64,000 nucleotides of DNA, taken from Charina bottae. Taxonomy: Eukaryota > Chordata > Lepidosauria > Squamata > Charinaidae. Of this stretch, positions 54,280 to 64,000 are shown piece after piece. The notes under the pieces were generated by a model. It ran no database searches. It saw nothing but the letters and a program-made list of their open reading frames with translations, and was not told the DNA's origin. Numbering within the stretch: the first letter of the stretch is position 1; each line of letters begins with the position of its first letter. The stretch is from positions 6,947,501 through 7,011,500 of the forward strand of contig JALMGJ010000020.1 of the NCBI GenBank assembly GCA_023362775.1, read 5' to 3'. The position numbers were made by a program, and so were the translations under genes.

Positions 54280-55196
54280 TAGGTAGTCCTCGCTTAGCAA
54301 TCACTTGTTCAGCGACTATTCAAAATTATGATGGCACTGAACGATGGGGGACTTACGACTGGTCCTCTAAGTTGCGGCCATCGCAGCATCCCTGCGGTGA
54401 CGTAATTGCGATTTGGGCGCTTAGCAACCAGCTCGCAATTATGACAGTTGCAGTATCTTGTGGTCACGTGATTGCCATTTGCAACCTTCCCTGACAGCTT
54501 CCCAGCAAAGTGTCAGCCTCCCAGGTAGACCAGATAGGAAACATGACAAGATGAGCCAATTCTACTTTATTGTAAGGCTACATTAACAGAAACTTGCAAG
54601 TTTGAAAGTACAAATCTCCTGCTGTCTCTTTTTACAGCCTGCTAAGTTAGGGTGGATCCTTCCTAAGTTTCTTTCTGTGCCCTTATGCAGCTGTGGGCTT
54701 CTCCTACTTTTACCTGATCGTTCCCTAGGCAGCATCTCTTCCCCTCGCCTCTCAAGGTCATTCCCACATACCATTACACACAGTCAGTGGGGAAACTGGC
54801 AGGAGGTCGCAAGTCACTCCCGCCACTTTTTCTCCCAAGGAGCCCCGGGCATGGGGATCTCATACTCTGTAGACTCCGCCCATGGTACCCACCCACACGC
54901 CCTTACTCTGTAGTGTCTACCTGCCCACCCATAGGTCTCGCCCGCCAGCCTGCTTGCCTGGGATGTGGTTTCAGGTGGCATAAGCAAGCACTTCTGGATT
55001 CCCGCCTCTTCCCATGTCACGGTCACGTGAGGTCCTCACTTAACGACCCGCATGGTCCTCACTTAACAATGGCAACAGGGACTGCCAGGATTGCCTTTGC
55101 TAAACGATGCAGTCACATGACATTGTGCTTTACGACCGCATTGTTTAGCGATGGAAATTCCCATCCCAATTACCATCGTTAAGCAAGGACTACCTA
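54280..55196 (+). mobile_element. Tigger-like MITE with TA TSD, split by an LTR-like insertion
   Basis: Left end TAGGTAGTCCTCGCTTAGC and right end TTAAGCAAGGACTACCTA, TA on each side. The two halves are separated by about 500 bp of unrelated sequence (54511 to about 55020). Confidence 0.8.
54511..55020 (-). mobile_element. Solo-LTR-like insertion inside the MITE, antisense
   Basis: Begins TGTCAGCCTCCCAGGTAGAC on the plus strand (LTR 3' end in reverse, finishing GGCTGACA) and carries a reversed AATAAA at 54566-54571. The upstream part is GC-richer and U3-like. No coding genes adjoin it. The right edge and TSD are not resolved, so LTR identity is inferred from layout. Confidence 0.5.
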
Positions 55197-55198
55197 TA

Positions 55199-55939
55199 TC
55201 AGTTCTCTCTTTAAAATTATCAGGGGTGGGAAAAAGGGTAATACAAATGTACCAAATGTCTAAAAAAAAAGGGGGGGTAAGTACAACAAAACCTTAAACA
55301 AAAGTAAAGACCCCAAAGGTGCACAAAATACAATTTTCTGTCCATTGTATTTAGAGGGTATGGAAATTCTTCCACAGAAGTCAATTCTCAGATTTTTTTT
55401 TTTCTAAGGAGGTTATTTTGAGATCATAGGGCCCATAATTTTGGTTTCTCTTAGTGACCCCCTCATTTCAACGAAAGAAAGAGTAATAGGAAACTTACAA
55501 CTATTAATAGCAACAGCTATTGCTGGTGGAAATCATCTGATGGCCCCATCTAGTATATGCTATGTCATGTGTAATGTCACTCACAGATCTAACAAAAATC
55601 ACTGCCCCTTGTCCATAAACAACACCAAATATAAGTTCTATAAGGCAGCTGGTAGCCCAGAAAAGCCAGAGAATTTGAACATATTGCCCTCCAGGAACTT
55701 TGATGGCTCACTCTTTGCAGATAAACCAAATATGCATCTCTACTGTATCTTCATTTCTTGCTGAGTAGGTATCCTTTCTCTCAAGTACATACTTTAGGAT
55801 ATTGCCTCCTCACAGCCAGATGCATCTCTGCTAGTGTGGCAGAATGAGGAATGACAGCATTAAAGATATTAGTGAAAGGCCCAGAGAAAGTTTCCCTGCA
55901 ATGGAATTCCTTAAACTGTCTCCTGTCTTCTTTCATCTT
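55199..55939. other. No recognised feature
   Basis: Unique-looking DNA; a 107-codon open frame at 55441-55764 has no recognised domain. Confidence 0.45.
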
Positions 55940-56363
55940 TATTAGATCCGGAAGAGAGGGCATGCTGTAGATACCATCTGCCAGGGACCTATATTTGCTG
56001 GGTTCCAGGTGGCGGGCCTTCTCCGCCGTGGTGCCCGCCTTATGGATCATTCTACCTCCCCCCCCCCACGACATTAGGTCAGCTCCCTTTTGATGTTTCA
56101 GAAGTCCCTCAAGACCTGGTTATGCCACCAGGCCTGGGGGTCCCAGGGAACCAGAAACTTGTCTAAATGGCTCCACTATTGAGGTGGATGTACTCATTCT
56201 CTCTCTGCTTGGGGTTTATATATATTTTAGTTTTAATTAATCTCTATCTTTTAATGTTGATTTTTATATTTTAAAATGCCTGTTTTTATATATGCATTGT
56301 TTTTTATTGATTATTGTATGCTGCCCAGAGTCACTTTTCGTGAGATGAGTGGCTATATAAATC
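55940..56363 (+). mobile_element. L2-type LINE 3' end
   Basis: The first part corresponds, across frameshifts, to the L2 protein end ('LLGSRWRAFSAVVPALW'-like near 55990-56045, then 'SLKTWLCHQAWG'-like near 56103-56145). It is followed by a long T-rich 3' UTR and GCTGCCCAGAGTCACTTTTCG. Confidence 0.8.

Positions 56364-56427
<64 letters not shown>
56364..56427. repeat. (GATA)n microsatellite at L2 tail
   Basis: About 16 GATA units directly following the L2 3' block. Confidence 0.95.
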
Positions 56428-56587
56428 CTTCAGAAAAGATTTATCCAGAACTTGGGTCAGGATGAAACCTCACATTCTACTTGTGAAAGTGGTGATATCA
56501 GTGGGAAAAAAGGTGACTTTCTGTTTCAAGTTCTAAGTCCCCATTTGAGAATGTTTGATGATTTGGCCCTAAAGAAACTGAAATAGA

Positions 56588-56594
56588 TTCATTC

Positions 56595-56633
<39 letters not shown>

Positions 56634-56760
56634 TTATATAGCCACCCATCTCAAGCCAGTGACTCTGGGCAGCTAACAATCATAAAAAACAGCCAAACAA
56701 TTAAAACAGTACAAAACAAATTAAATATAAATACTCAAAATATGTTGGGCAATCCTGCAA
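56588..56760 (-). mobile_element. L2 3' UTR, antisense, with (CAAT)n tail
   Basis: Nine or so CAAT units (56597-56633), then TATATAGCCACCCATCTCAAG and TGACTCTGGGCAGCTAACAA, the reverse of the L2 3' end. Confidence 0.75.
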
Positions 56761-58627
56761 TCTAAGGTCTCTTTATAGACCCTGCATTCAATGTCTATCT
56801 TCCCACCATCCTCACCCCATTAGTTTTAATAAACATGAACAGAGGCAGGTACATCAAGGAACTAATTGATCTTTCAATGACTGTTTTCCCATGGTCAACC
56901 TTCTTTTCAGTATGGGTCAGGATGAATGCAGAACTGGAATCCTGGATAAGAGACTGCAGAACAGCTTAACAGGAGCTGCTGTGGAAGGAGGAAACAGTAT
57001 ACACTCTTCTACAAAAAATGCCCCTTCCTTTACCTGTCTCTGCACAGGTTGCTGGTTGCTCTGACTTCATTACAAGCATTCGTGTGCAACCTGAAATTCA
57101 TCCTTAAGTCTTAGCAAAGAGATGGGCTGATTACTTACAAGGAAGACTGAACAATGTATATCTCTTAGCTGTATGATATCAGTTTCCACTGTGGATACTC
57201 CCTTTTATTTAACATCTAGCCTGTATGAGGAAGAATTCTGTAAAACACTAAACTTGACCCACAACCTCAATCAGTAACTTCCAGTACTTCCAAACAAACA
57301 AAGTATTACACTTTCACTGTTGCAAAGATGTTGCTATATACCAGTTAGTTTCTGTCTGCATGCAACTACATATGTTATTTTGACCTATGAAAGCTGACTT
57401 TTTTTCCCAATGGCAGCAGGAATGTGACAGATCATAACAGAACTCAATAAATGGATTTGTTATTGGATCAATAATTGATTCTACTTGATTGGATATCTAA
57501 TAACTTACAAACCCACACTGCTCATTTTCACTGTTCTTCATGACCTCATATATCACTGAGTGAAACAGCACTGCATTAATCAGCCACTTCTGCTTTAGTA
57601 TTGCATTTCTCAGCTTCCAAAGGTTCCCCTCGAATTGGTATATATCCTCCCAGGCAAACTGAAAAGATTAGGTCATCAATTTCAGGAATGCAAGCAGAAT
57701 ATTAAAGCCCTTGAAATTATTCCAAGCAACTATTAAATCAACCAGTAGGTGATCACTTTGGGTTGATGGAAGGATTGCAAATTATATTTGTGATATCAAA
57801 AGAGAAGTAAAGATAGGGGCATCTCTTACACTGCATGGAGAATATAAAACAGGTACAAAAATTGTTAGATAAGAAAGAGTGCATCATACTATAATAAGTT
57901 CAACAGTGCCTCTACCTCTATGCAACTTTTTAAATTATTTCAAAGGCTGGTAATTTTTTGCAGTCATGGGATGCAGCTGTGGTGTTATTTTTGATAGCTG
58001 GGGTCTACAGGGGACAGAGCAAAGATCCACGATAGCATGCAAGTGGATAGCATTTTTTTTTCCTGGATGTTTTCTCCTTTTTTGCAGGTTTTGGGGTGGC
58101 ATGGACTATGGCTCGCTAAAGGCTCATAGGAGCTTCCTTGTTTTTCCATCAGAAATTTGGGAGGGAATAGTGCCACTGATACTTGGGAACTAGAAATGGT
58201 GGGTTCAGCATTTTTGGTAGCTACAGGCCATGAGTACCAACCGCTGACTTATTGCTGGGTGCTGGAGGTTGAAACAACTAAATATTGATGAATTAATCTA
58301 GTATTATCCAACTGAAAGAGATGTCACATATCTGTAATTTTATTATTAAACTGGATGGAAATCCTGCCCTTTTCTGACTACTTTAAGAACAGTTACTGAA
58401 ACAAGAGGGTGGGGGGAGAGCAATCATTGGCCTATTTAAATTATTTTTAAAAGTTGCACTATTATTAAAGTAGTGTTTCCATTCATAGTATTTCAAGATC
58501 TGGGTTACAAAACATAATGCAGTTAAGTGCTTTGCCAAACATATGACAGGAGGCTCTCATACTAAGAAGTATCTTTTTTGGCTATTGTGATTAAAACAGT
58601 TTTTTATCTCATGTGAGGCTGCAGGCT
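56761..58627. other. Unique-looking DNA
   Basis: No gene or mobile element recognised. Confidence 0.45.
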
Positions 58628-58640
58628 GCTGTTTGTCTTA

Positions 58641-58972
58641 AGGTAAAGGTAAAGGTTTTCCCCTGCAGTCGTGTCCGACTCTAGGGGCCGGTGCTCATCT
58701 CCGTTTGTTAGCCAAAGAGCCAGCGCTGTCCGAAGACACTTCGACGGTCATGTGGCCGGCATGACACACGCGGAACGCTGTTACCATCCCACTGAAGTGG
58801 TACCTATTTATCTACTTGCATTTGCATGCTTTCGAATTGCTAGGTTGGCAAGAGCTGGGGCTAGTGCGGGAGCTCACTCTGTCACGCGGGGCTAGGGATT
58901 TGAACCTCCGAACTTGTGATATTCCAATCAACAAGCCTGGCGTCTTAACCACTGAGCCATTGCGCCCCCAAC
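58641..58972 (-). mobile_element. Full-length Sauria SINE with 13-bp TSD
   Basis: Antisense copy. Flanks GCTGTTTGTCTTA (58628-58640) and GCTGTTTGGCTTA (58973-58985), 12 of 13 matching. The head is slightly more diverged (GAGCCATTGCGCCCC) than the other full copies, so it is somewhat older. Confidence 0.93.
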
Positions 58973-58985
58973 GCTGTTTGGCTTA

Positions 58986-61900
58986 CTGTCCCAAATTCTG
59001 TATCTTGATTTTAATTCTTTGGAGAAAATAGAAGAGGCATAATCTTTGCAGGGTAGGGTAGCTACATGAAATGAAGGTTGGAAAGCCCAGAATGGAATTT
59101 CATGCACAAAAATTAAACTACAAACAAGTGGGACTTGCAGCAATATTGTCTTTTAGTTCCACTACTTTGGTTTTCCACTGGAACCTTTAGGTATTTCCCC
59201 AATTTTCTTTTTCTTACTAATAATTTTTCTTACAATCTCTCTACCTTAGTATTCTTTCAAGCCTATTGGTACCACCCTACTCTTCACTGTACTGCTGTTT
59301 TAACTGCCTAAGGCTACAATCTCAAAGATGAATTATTTTTTAAAATGCAAGCAAAGTCTCGCAATAAAACATCTGCATGTGTGCACAGGGTTGGAGGGAG
59401 AGTGAGAGAGAAAAATCTCTGTCTAATTAGGGTCTCATTCCGTAACTAATTTAAACAAATGTGTTGGAAGATTAAAACCACATCAAATCAGTATGCAGAT
59501 CAAGTTAGTATCAGAGTTCAGCATGCAAGTGAATGCTGGATTTAGTCTATGAGAAAGTCAGATGATATAATCTAAATACATCTACCTAAACTGCAAAGGT
59601 ACAGAAGATTTGGGACCGAGTATACAAACCAACCTCTGTTATCATATATGAATTTTCCAAACAGAAGATACTCTGGAGAGGGAGATAACCCTGCTTATGT
59701 CTACCAACTCACATTTACGAATGTGTATTTAATGCAGTATGAGTATATACAACATTAATACATCATATGTACTACACAATATTAGAAATTGGAGCTGAAA
59801 CAGTGTTGCAAACTGTGGGCAGTCTTACCCTAAACCAAAATGAGGCCAGCTGTGAGAATTAAATGTAAAACTCATGTTCTGCAATTCAGCAGTTTGCTAC
59901 CTAAACATTATGTATCTTCAATCATCTCTGTGCAGTAAATACATTTTCAGTAGGAATGTATAATGAACACTTTTCTAAAAAAAACAGAATGCTTGGGTGT
60001 TGTTTAGGTTATAAAACTGGATAACTTCTAAATAGTACCCCTCTGCCAATGAAAGTTATCCATCTGCAAAATAGCGAGCAAGTGATTTTGGATGGTTTTC
60101 CATTCCTGTGTAATCTCCCTCCTCAAAATATGCTCCAAAGAGGCCCCCCAATTTTTGAAACAAATTTGGAGGGGCAGAGGGACTGCAGGGAGGAAGAAGA
60201 GATGCTGAAAATCAATCCTCACACATATACACACCCCTACAGACAATTCTAGGGATAAATACTTACACTTAGCAGAGGGGACTGATGTAACCTACGTTGT
60301 TGTTTCTGGCAATACACAATGAAACATAAAAATATGTTCTGCTCATAACATTAAGAATAGATTGCTTACTTCTAACGGTGAGAAGCTATCTCTGCATTCA
60401 CTCATGTGATTTTTGTGCTTACCCAGAATCCTTCTATGGAATTAACCTATAGCTAAGCTTTTAGGCAGAAAGCACATCACTTTCTGCATACTCAAAGACT
60501 CAGGTCCATCCTTGCTCAAGGAGTAGATCTCCTTCTCAGGTATCTATTCCTTGGAACAATGCTGTCAAGCTAAGAGTTTGCTCTGTAGCTTACCCCCTGA
60601 CAGAATGTAGACAGTCAGATTTAGGAAGTTGATATGCCAAGAAGAAGGCTTCTTTAACTCAATGAGCAAATTCCTGCTAGGGCTTGCAAAACCCTTGAAT
60701 CACCTCTACAATCATCTAACTGCCTCCCTTCAATGTAAAATGCTAGCACCCTTTGAATATCAAGTGCTTGTAAGAAGCATTGTCATTGTGTGGCTAGAAC
60801 ATCAAAAGATATAAAGTTTGGTTGAGATGAAGATCAATGCAACTTTTGGTAAAAGTGTGACCTCAGATCAAAGCATGACTTTTCTGGAACGAACTACAGG
60901 AAAGAAGGGTCAATTCTCAGTTACAGGGTTCATTCAAGTTGATGTTGTTGCTACAAGAGAGGCAAATGTCATTGATTCAAGGAATCTCTTGTAAGTTGGG
61001 AAGATCAAAGTACAAAAGTATGCATCCTTCAGGCCCATTGAAGTGAACTAATATGCTCACTGGAGTAAAAGGCATATGCTCATCCTGAACATTAGAGGCT
61101 GGATGAACAGGCTGAGCATCTGAGAGGTCCTCCACCCGACTTTCAGTTAGCAAAATAGCAAGAGATTGTGTCAAGAGTATAGATTGTATTGAGGATATAA
61201 ACTCCTTTGGTAAACAATGACTGGACCTCCCTTGCTAAAACTGGGGAGGCTTTAACACATGGATACATGAGGGGGTGTAGACTAGAATAATGGACTGTAT
61301 GCAGAGGTTACAAATTTTAGAATCCAAGGATACATGGTAATGTTTTTCTATGTCTTTAAATGCGTGTGTGGAATATTGCCAAAGATGTGTCTTGGTGTGG
61401 CCAAGCCGGAGTCAAGGACACCATTTTGATGGTTCCCCAAATGTTGTCTTGGTGTTCTTTTAGATCAACTCATCCAGGTGAGTTAAAAATTGCCTGTCAT
61501 ATGGGATGCAGATGAGTGAAAACTCGTACTACTGTTAAAACCTCAGAACCATGAGCAATATCACTGATACTGGATTACACTCACTTTACACGGAGCCACA
61601 CATTGTCCATTTTAAGGCTAAGCAGGCTCTTGGCATGGAATGAGAGATGTTCTATGCAGCTAATTCCAAGGAGCATAGTCAAGCTGGTACCTTAAAGCTA
61701 TACAACCTACCAGTGAAATTGCAATAGACTGCTAAATGTTTGGTCATGTTGATCTGTTCTTTATGTGAGGCTTCTGCTGGATCCTTTTTGTCTTATAATA
61801 GAACTTGGAGGAAGGAAATACTCTCCCATAGAAAGAGCTGGTAACTTTCTGGGCAAACTGGATAGTTGGGAAGGAACCTGTGGAATAGGCTGGATGCCCT

Positions 61901-62279
61901 AAAGCATCCAGTTTCCAGCCTTCCATGGCAGATGGTGCTGTCTGATTCAATGTCTGCGATTTCCCCAACAAGTATCCACTGCCAGAGTTTGGAGTTGGAT
62001 GCTGAAACATTTACATTTTCTTTGCTGCGGTTTATAAAGATGTTCCATTCTTTTATAACTGATACTGTGGTCAGTTTTCACCAGATATTTCCCACTGCTT
62101 TCTGCAGAGTGAGTAGAGGTGGCAAAGCAAACCAATATATACAGTACCTCTCTGAATTCACGGCCTGGAAAACAGAATCACCCACAGTTCCCACTGTTTG
62201 CTGTACTTGTAAACCTAGAGCATTAGCCAGCCGTAGTCATTGTTTTGTATAGGAGCCTTTATCCTTGGATGGTGAAGCA
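58986..62279. other. Longest repeat-poor stretch of the window
   Basis: I recognise no mobile element or gene. 61630-61660 has a faint 5S-like AGGCTAAGCAGG string, too short to call. Open frames at 61.7-62.25 kb on both strands overlap and show no domain. Confidence 0.45.
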
Positions 62280-62760
62280 GTTGACTACATGGGGCTGCCC
62301 TTGAAGATCACCCGGAAGCTACAACTGGCTCAAAATGCAGTGGCGTGAGCAGTAATGGGCACCTCTCACTGTGCCCATGTATCACCACTGCTACGCAAGC
62401 TGCATTGGCTGCCAGTTGGCTTCCGAGTGCAATTCAAGGTGCTGGCTATTACCTATAAAGCCCAATATGGCCTAGGGCCTGGATACCAGAGAGACCGCTT
62501 GTCTCCAATTGTCTCTACCTGCCCAGTACGTTCCAGCAGAGTGGGTACACTCCAGGTTCTCTCCATTAAATGTTGCCATCTTGTGGGACTGAGGAAATGT
62601 GCCTTCTCTATTGCGGCCCCTGTCCTCTGGAACAGCATCCCCCCAGAGGTAAGGACTCTCTCCAGGGCTTCCAGAAAGCTCTTAAAACCTGGTTTTGGTC
62701 CCAGGCCTGGGGTTGATGTTTATTATTTATTTAATGACCCCTCTTTTGTTTTGTGGATTT
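62280..62760 (+). mobile_element. L2-type LINE C-terminal fragment
   Basis: GLPLKITRKLQLAQNAVA near 62290-62345, then HVSPLLRKLHWLPVGFRVQF (62376-62435), KVLAITYKA, CHLVGLRKCAFSIAAPVLW (62573-62630) and 'SLQGFQKALKTWFWSQAWG'-like near 62655-62712. One frameshift near 62.66 kb. No 3' terminal block; it is cut by or adjoins the next SINE. Confidence 0.88.
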
Positions 62761-62764
62761 TGTT

Positions 62765-62990
62765 ATTAGAGAATTTTATTTTTATTCTACCTTTCCACCA
62801 CAAGCTTAAGACTGTACATAGAGCATTCACTTTTCCAAATTTTCCCAACAGCCCTGTGAGATAGGATGGACTGAGAAGTCCCCAAACCCAAATCTCCCAT
62901 GACCTTCCATGCCTAAGGATAGATTTCAATTGAGCATCTCCCCACTCCCGGTCCAATCCTTAACCAATATATCATATTAGCTTGCTCCAA
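62765..62990 (-). mobile_element. CORE/MIR-type SINE, antisense
   Basis: TTTATTTTTATTCTACCTTTCC, CAACAGCCCTGTGAGATAGG, CATGCCTAAGGATAGA and CCTTAACCAATATATC: the reversed tail, core and head. Confidence 0.75.
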
Positions 62991-63205
62991 GATAGAGTCT
63001 TTGGAGTTTGCTTGTAAAGAGAGAATTGTAATCCCCATAGCAGGTCAAATTGTGATGGCTAGCTCCGCTTTGGGAAGATCTGTTTACTGTGGTTATGGGG
63101 GGGGGGGGGTTGTTGTTCAGTAGCAGTTTTAATTTCCAGATGAGTACATACTAGTGGTGTCAATCCCAAACCCATATGAGGAATGAGAGATTCTAGCATG
63201 TTAAA
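62991..63205. other. Short interval with a G run
   Basis: Holds a run of 13 G near 63098-63110, nothing else recognised. Confidence 0.6.
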
Positions 63206-64000
63206 TCAAATCAAACCTTTATTACAGCCTTTGGGCCAGAAAGCACAATAATAAAATACATAGACCTGTATTTATTAATAAAACTTTTTAAAAATGCAAT
63301 AAAATTACATAAAATACATTATTATAGTAACTGTAGCACATGCCCATTTGAGAAGAATCCATACACTGTAGGGTTGGATACTAGGGTTAAACTGGTTTGA
63401 AAATCAACATCCCAGGTATCTTATTTAAGATGATTCCTGGCATTTTCAAGCCCTAATGGACAGAGACTTTCCAAAGAGAGTCCTAAGGACCGGAGTTTGC
63501 TATTAGCTTTTGTTAGCCAGGTTGACTTGAAATGGTCTCTGAAAACCAGTGGAGCCAGACTCACAGGAAAAAATTCAATTTCAACCAGAAATTAAGGAGA
63601 TAGAACCAGGCTCTGCCACCCACCAAAACCAAACCTGTCTCCAGCAGTAAAACAGCATTCTTGATGCATCTTGGAACTGCCAGTATTGCTCTTATAAATT
63701 TGGACTGGACAGCTTCCAGGATATTAAATTTGTAAAAATGCAAACTGGAACACCATAAAGAAGCTGAGAGGTGACCTTAGGAAGAAAAGCCTTGCAAGCT
63801 GCAGGAATAAAATGCGCCCCCTTTGAATGGAAGAATCTTAAGATAGCTGTGGAGCTACGTTGGGCCACACTTGCCCAATAAGAGAGATGTGTGCTCTGAG
63901 ATAAGGAAGACTAGAACTGCACCCCAAGATAATTTATAAGCACGTACCTGCTCTATTGGGCTCCCATTAACTTGCCATTTATGTAACCTACTGTTGTGTT
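63206..64000 (-). mobile_element. Non-LTR retrotransposon C-terminus and 3' UTR, clade uncertain
   Basis: Reversed tail AAATCAAATCAAACCTTTATT, i.e. AATAAAGG followed by a (TTTGA)-type repeat. Upstream on the minus strand a frame reads ILEAVQSKFIRAILAVPRC, then VLLLETGLVLVGGRAWFYLL, a LINE C-terminal pattern, preceded (with breaks) by YINGKLMGAQ- and YLGVQF-like blocks near 63930-63985. It is not L2 or CR1; an R4/Dong-like or other clade is possible. Runs off the window end. Confidence 0.65.

Noticed and set aside
55441..55764. 107-codon plus-strand frame
   Set aside because: No recognisable domain, no repeat or transcript evidence; likely chance.
61600..61690. Second 5S rRNA-derived fragment
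   Set aside because: Only a dozen bases (AGGCTAAGCAGG) resemble 5S; too short to support.

Overview
The window looks like ordinary nuclear DNA of a squamate reptile (lizard or snake). The evidence is the repeat content: tRNA-headed Sauria SINEs ending in ACCTTTACC, Bov-B (RTE) LINE tails, L2-type and CR1 LINEs, CORE/MIR-type SINEs, L1 of the non-mammalian type, Penelope-like elements (PLEs), solo-LTR-like segments, and many short hAT and Tigger-like DNA transposons. There is no bacterial-style gene organisation, and I recognise no host protein-coding gene with confidence. The window is best read as intergenic or deep intronic sequence. Species-level assignment is not possible from this alone.

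Layout. 1-6.8 kb: L2 fragments, a CORE-SINE, a GC-rich hAT MITE, a Bov-B copy with target-site duplication (TSD), and a Sauria SINE inserted in a PLE-like terminal fragment. 7.49-10.16 kb: an internally deleted L1 with full 5' region, ORF1, almost no ORF2, and a 17-bp TSD. 11.8-14.5 kb: hAT and Tigger-like MITEs, an L2 and a Bov-B tail. 16.2-18.5 kb: PLE-like fragment and CORE-SINEs. 20.4-22.8 kb: a 5'-truncated L1 with a 20-bp TSD, two hAT MITEs and a 5S-derived fragment. 25.7-30.9 kb: hAT and Tigger-like MITEs and a decayed L2 reverse transcriptase. 31.7-35.9 kb: Sauria SINE, hAT MITE, and a composite hAT insertion that appears to have carried flanking DNA. 37.1-42.1 kb: three more hAT insertions and a CORE-SINE whose body is tandemly triplicated. 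43.2-44.2 kb: a PLE 3' part with a GIY-YIG endonuclease ORF and a 74-bp inverted repeat. 47.2-51.8 kb: a fairly young L2, a Sauria SINE, a CR1, a composite SINE and an LTR. 53.9-55.2 kb: a hAT copy beside a Tigger-like MITE that is split by an LTR. 55.9-64 kb: L2, SINE and a non-LTR element of uncertain clade running off the end.

The elements do not form a pathway. They are layers of insertion history, and 8-20 bp TSDs let many boundaries be set to the base. The most unusual observations are: (i) 35393-35935, a hAT copy plus about 190 bp of neighbouring DNA, the whole flanked by an 8-bp duplication; (ii) the ORF1-only (HAL1-like) L1; (iii) three PLE-type copies that share a hammerhead-ribozyme-like core with changed but still paired stems; (iv) a SINE-flank-SINE chimera whose flank recurs 34 kb away. 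Weak exon-like segments on the minus strand (near 33.0 and 45.3 kb) and a CpG-rich unique stretch (45.8-46.2 kb) are the only hints of a host gene.
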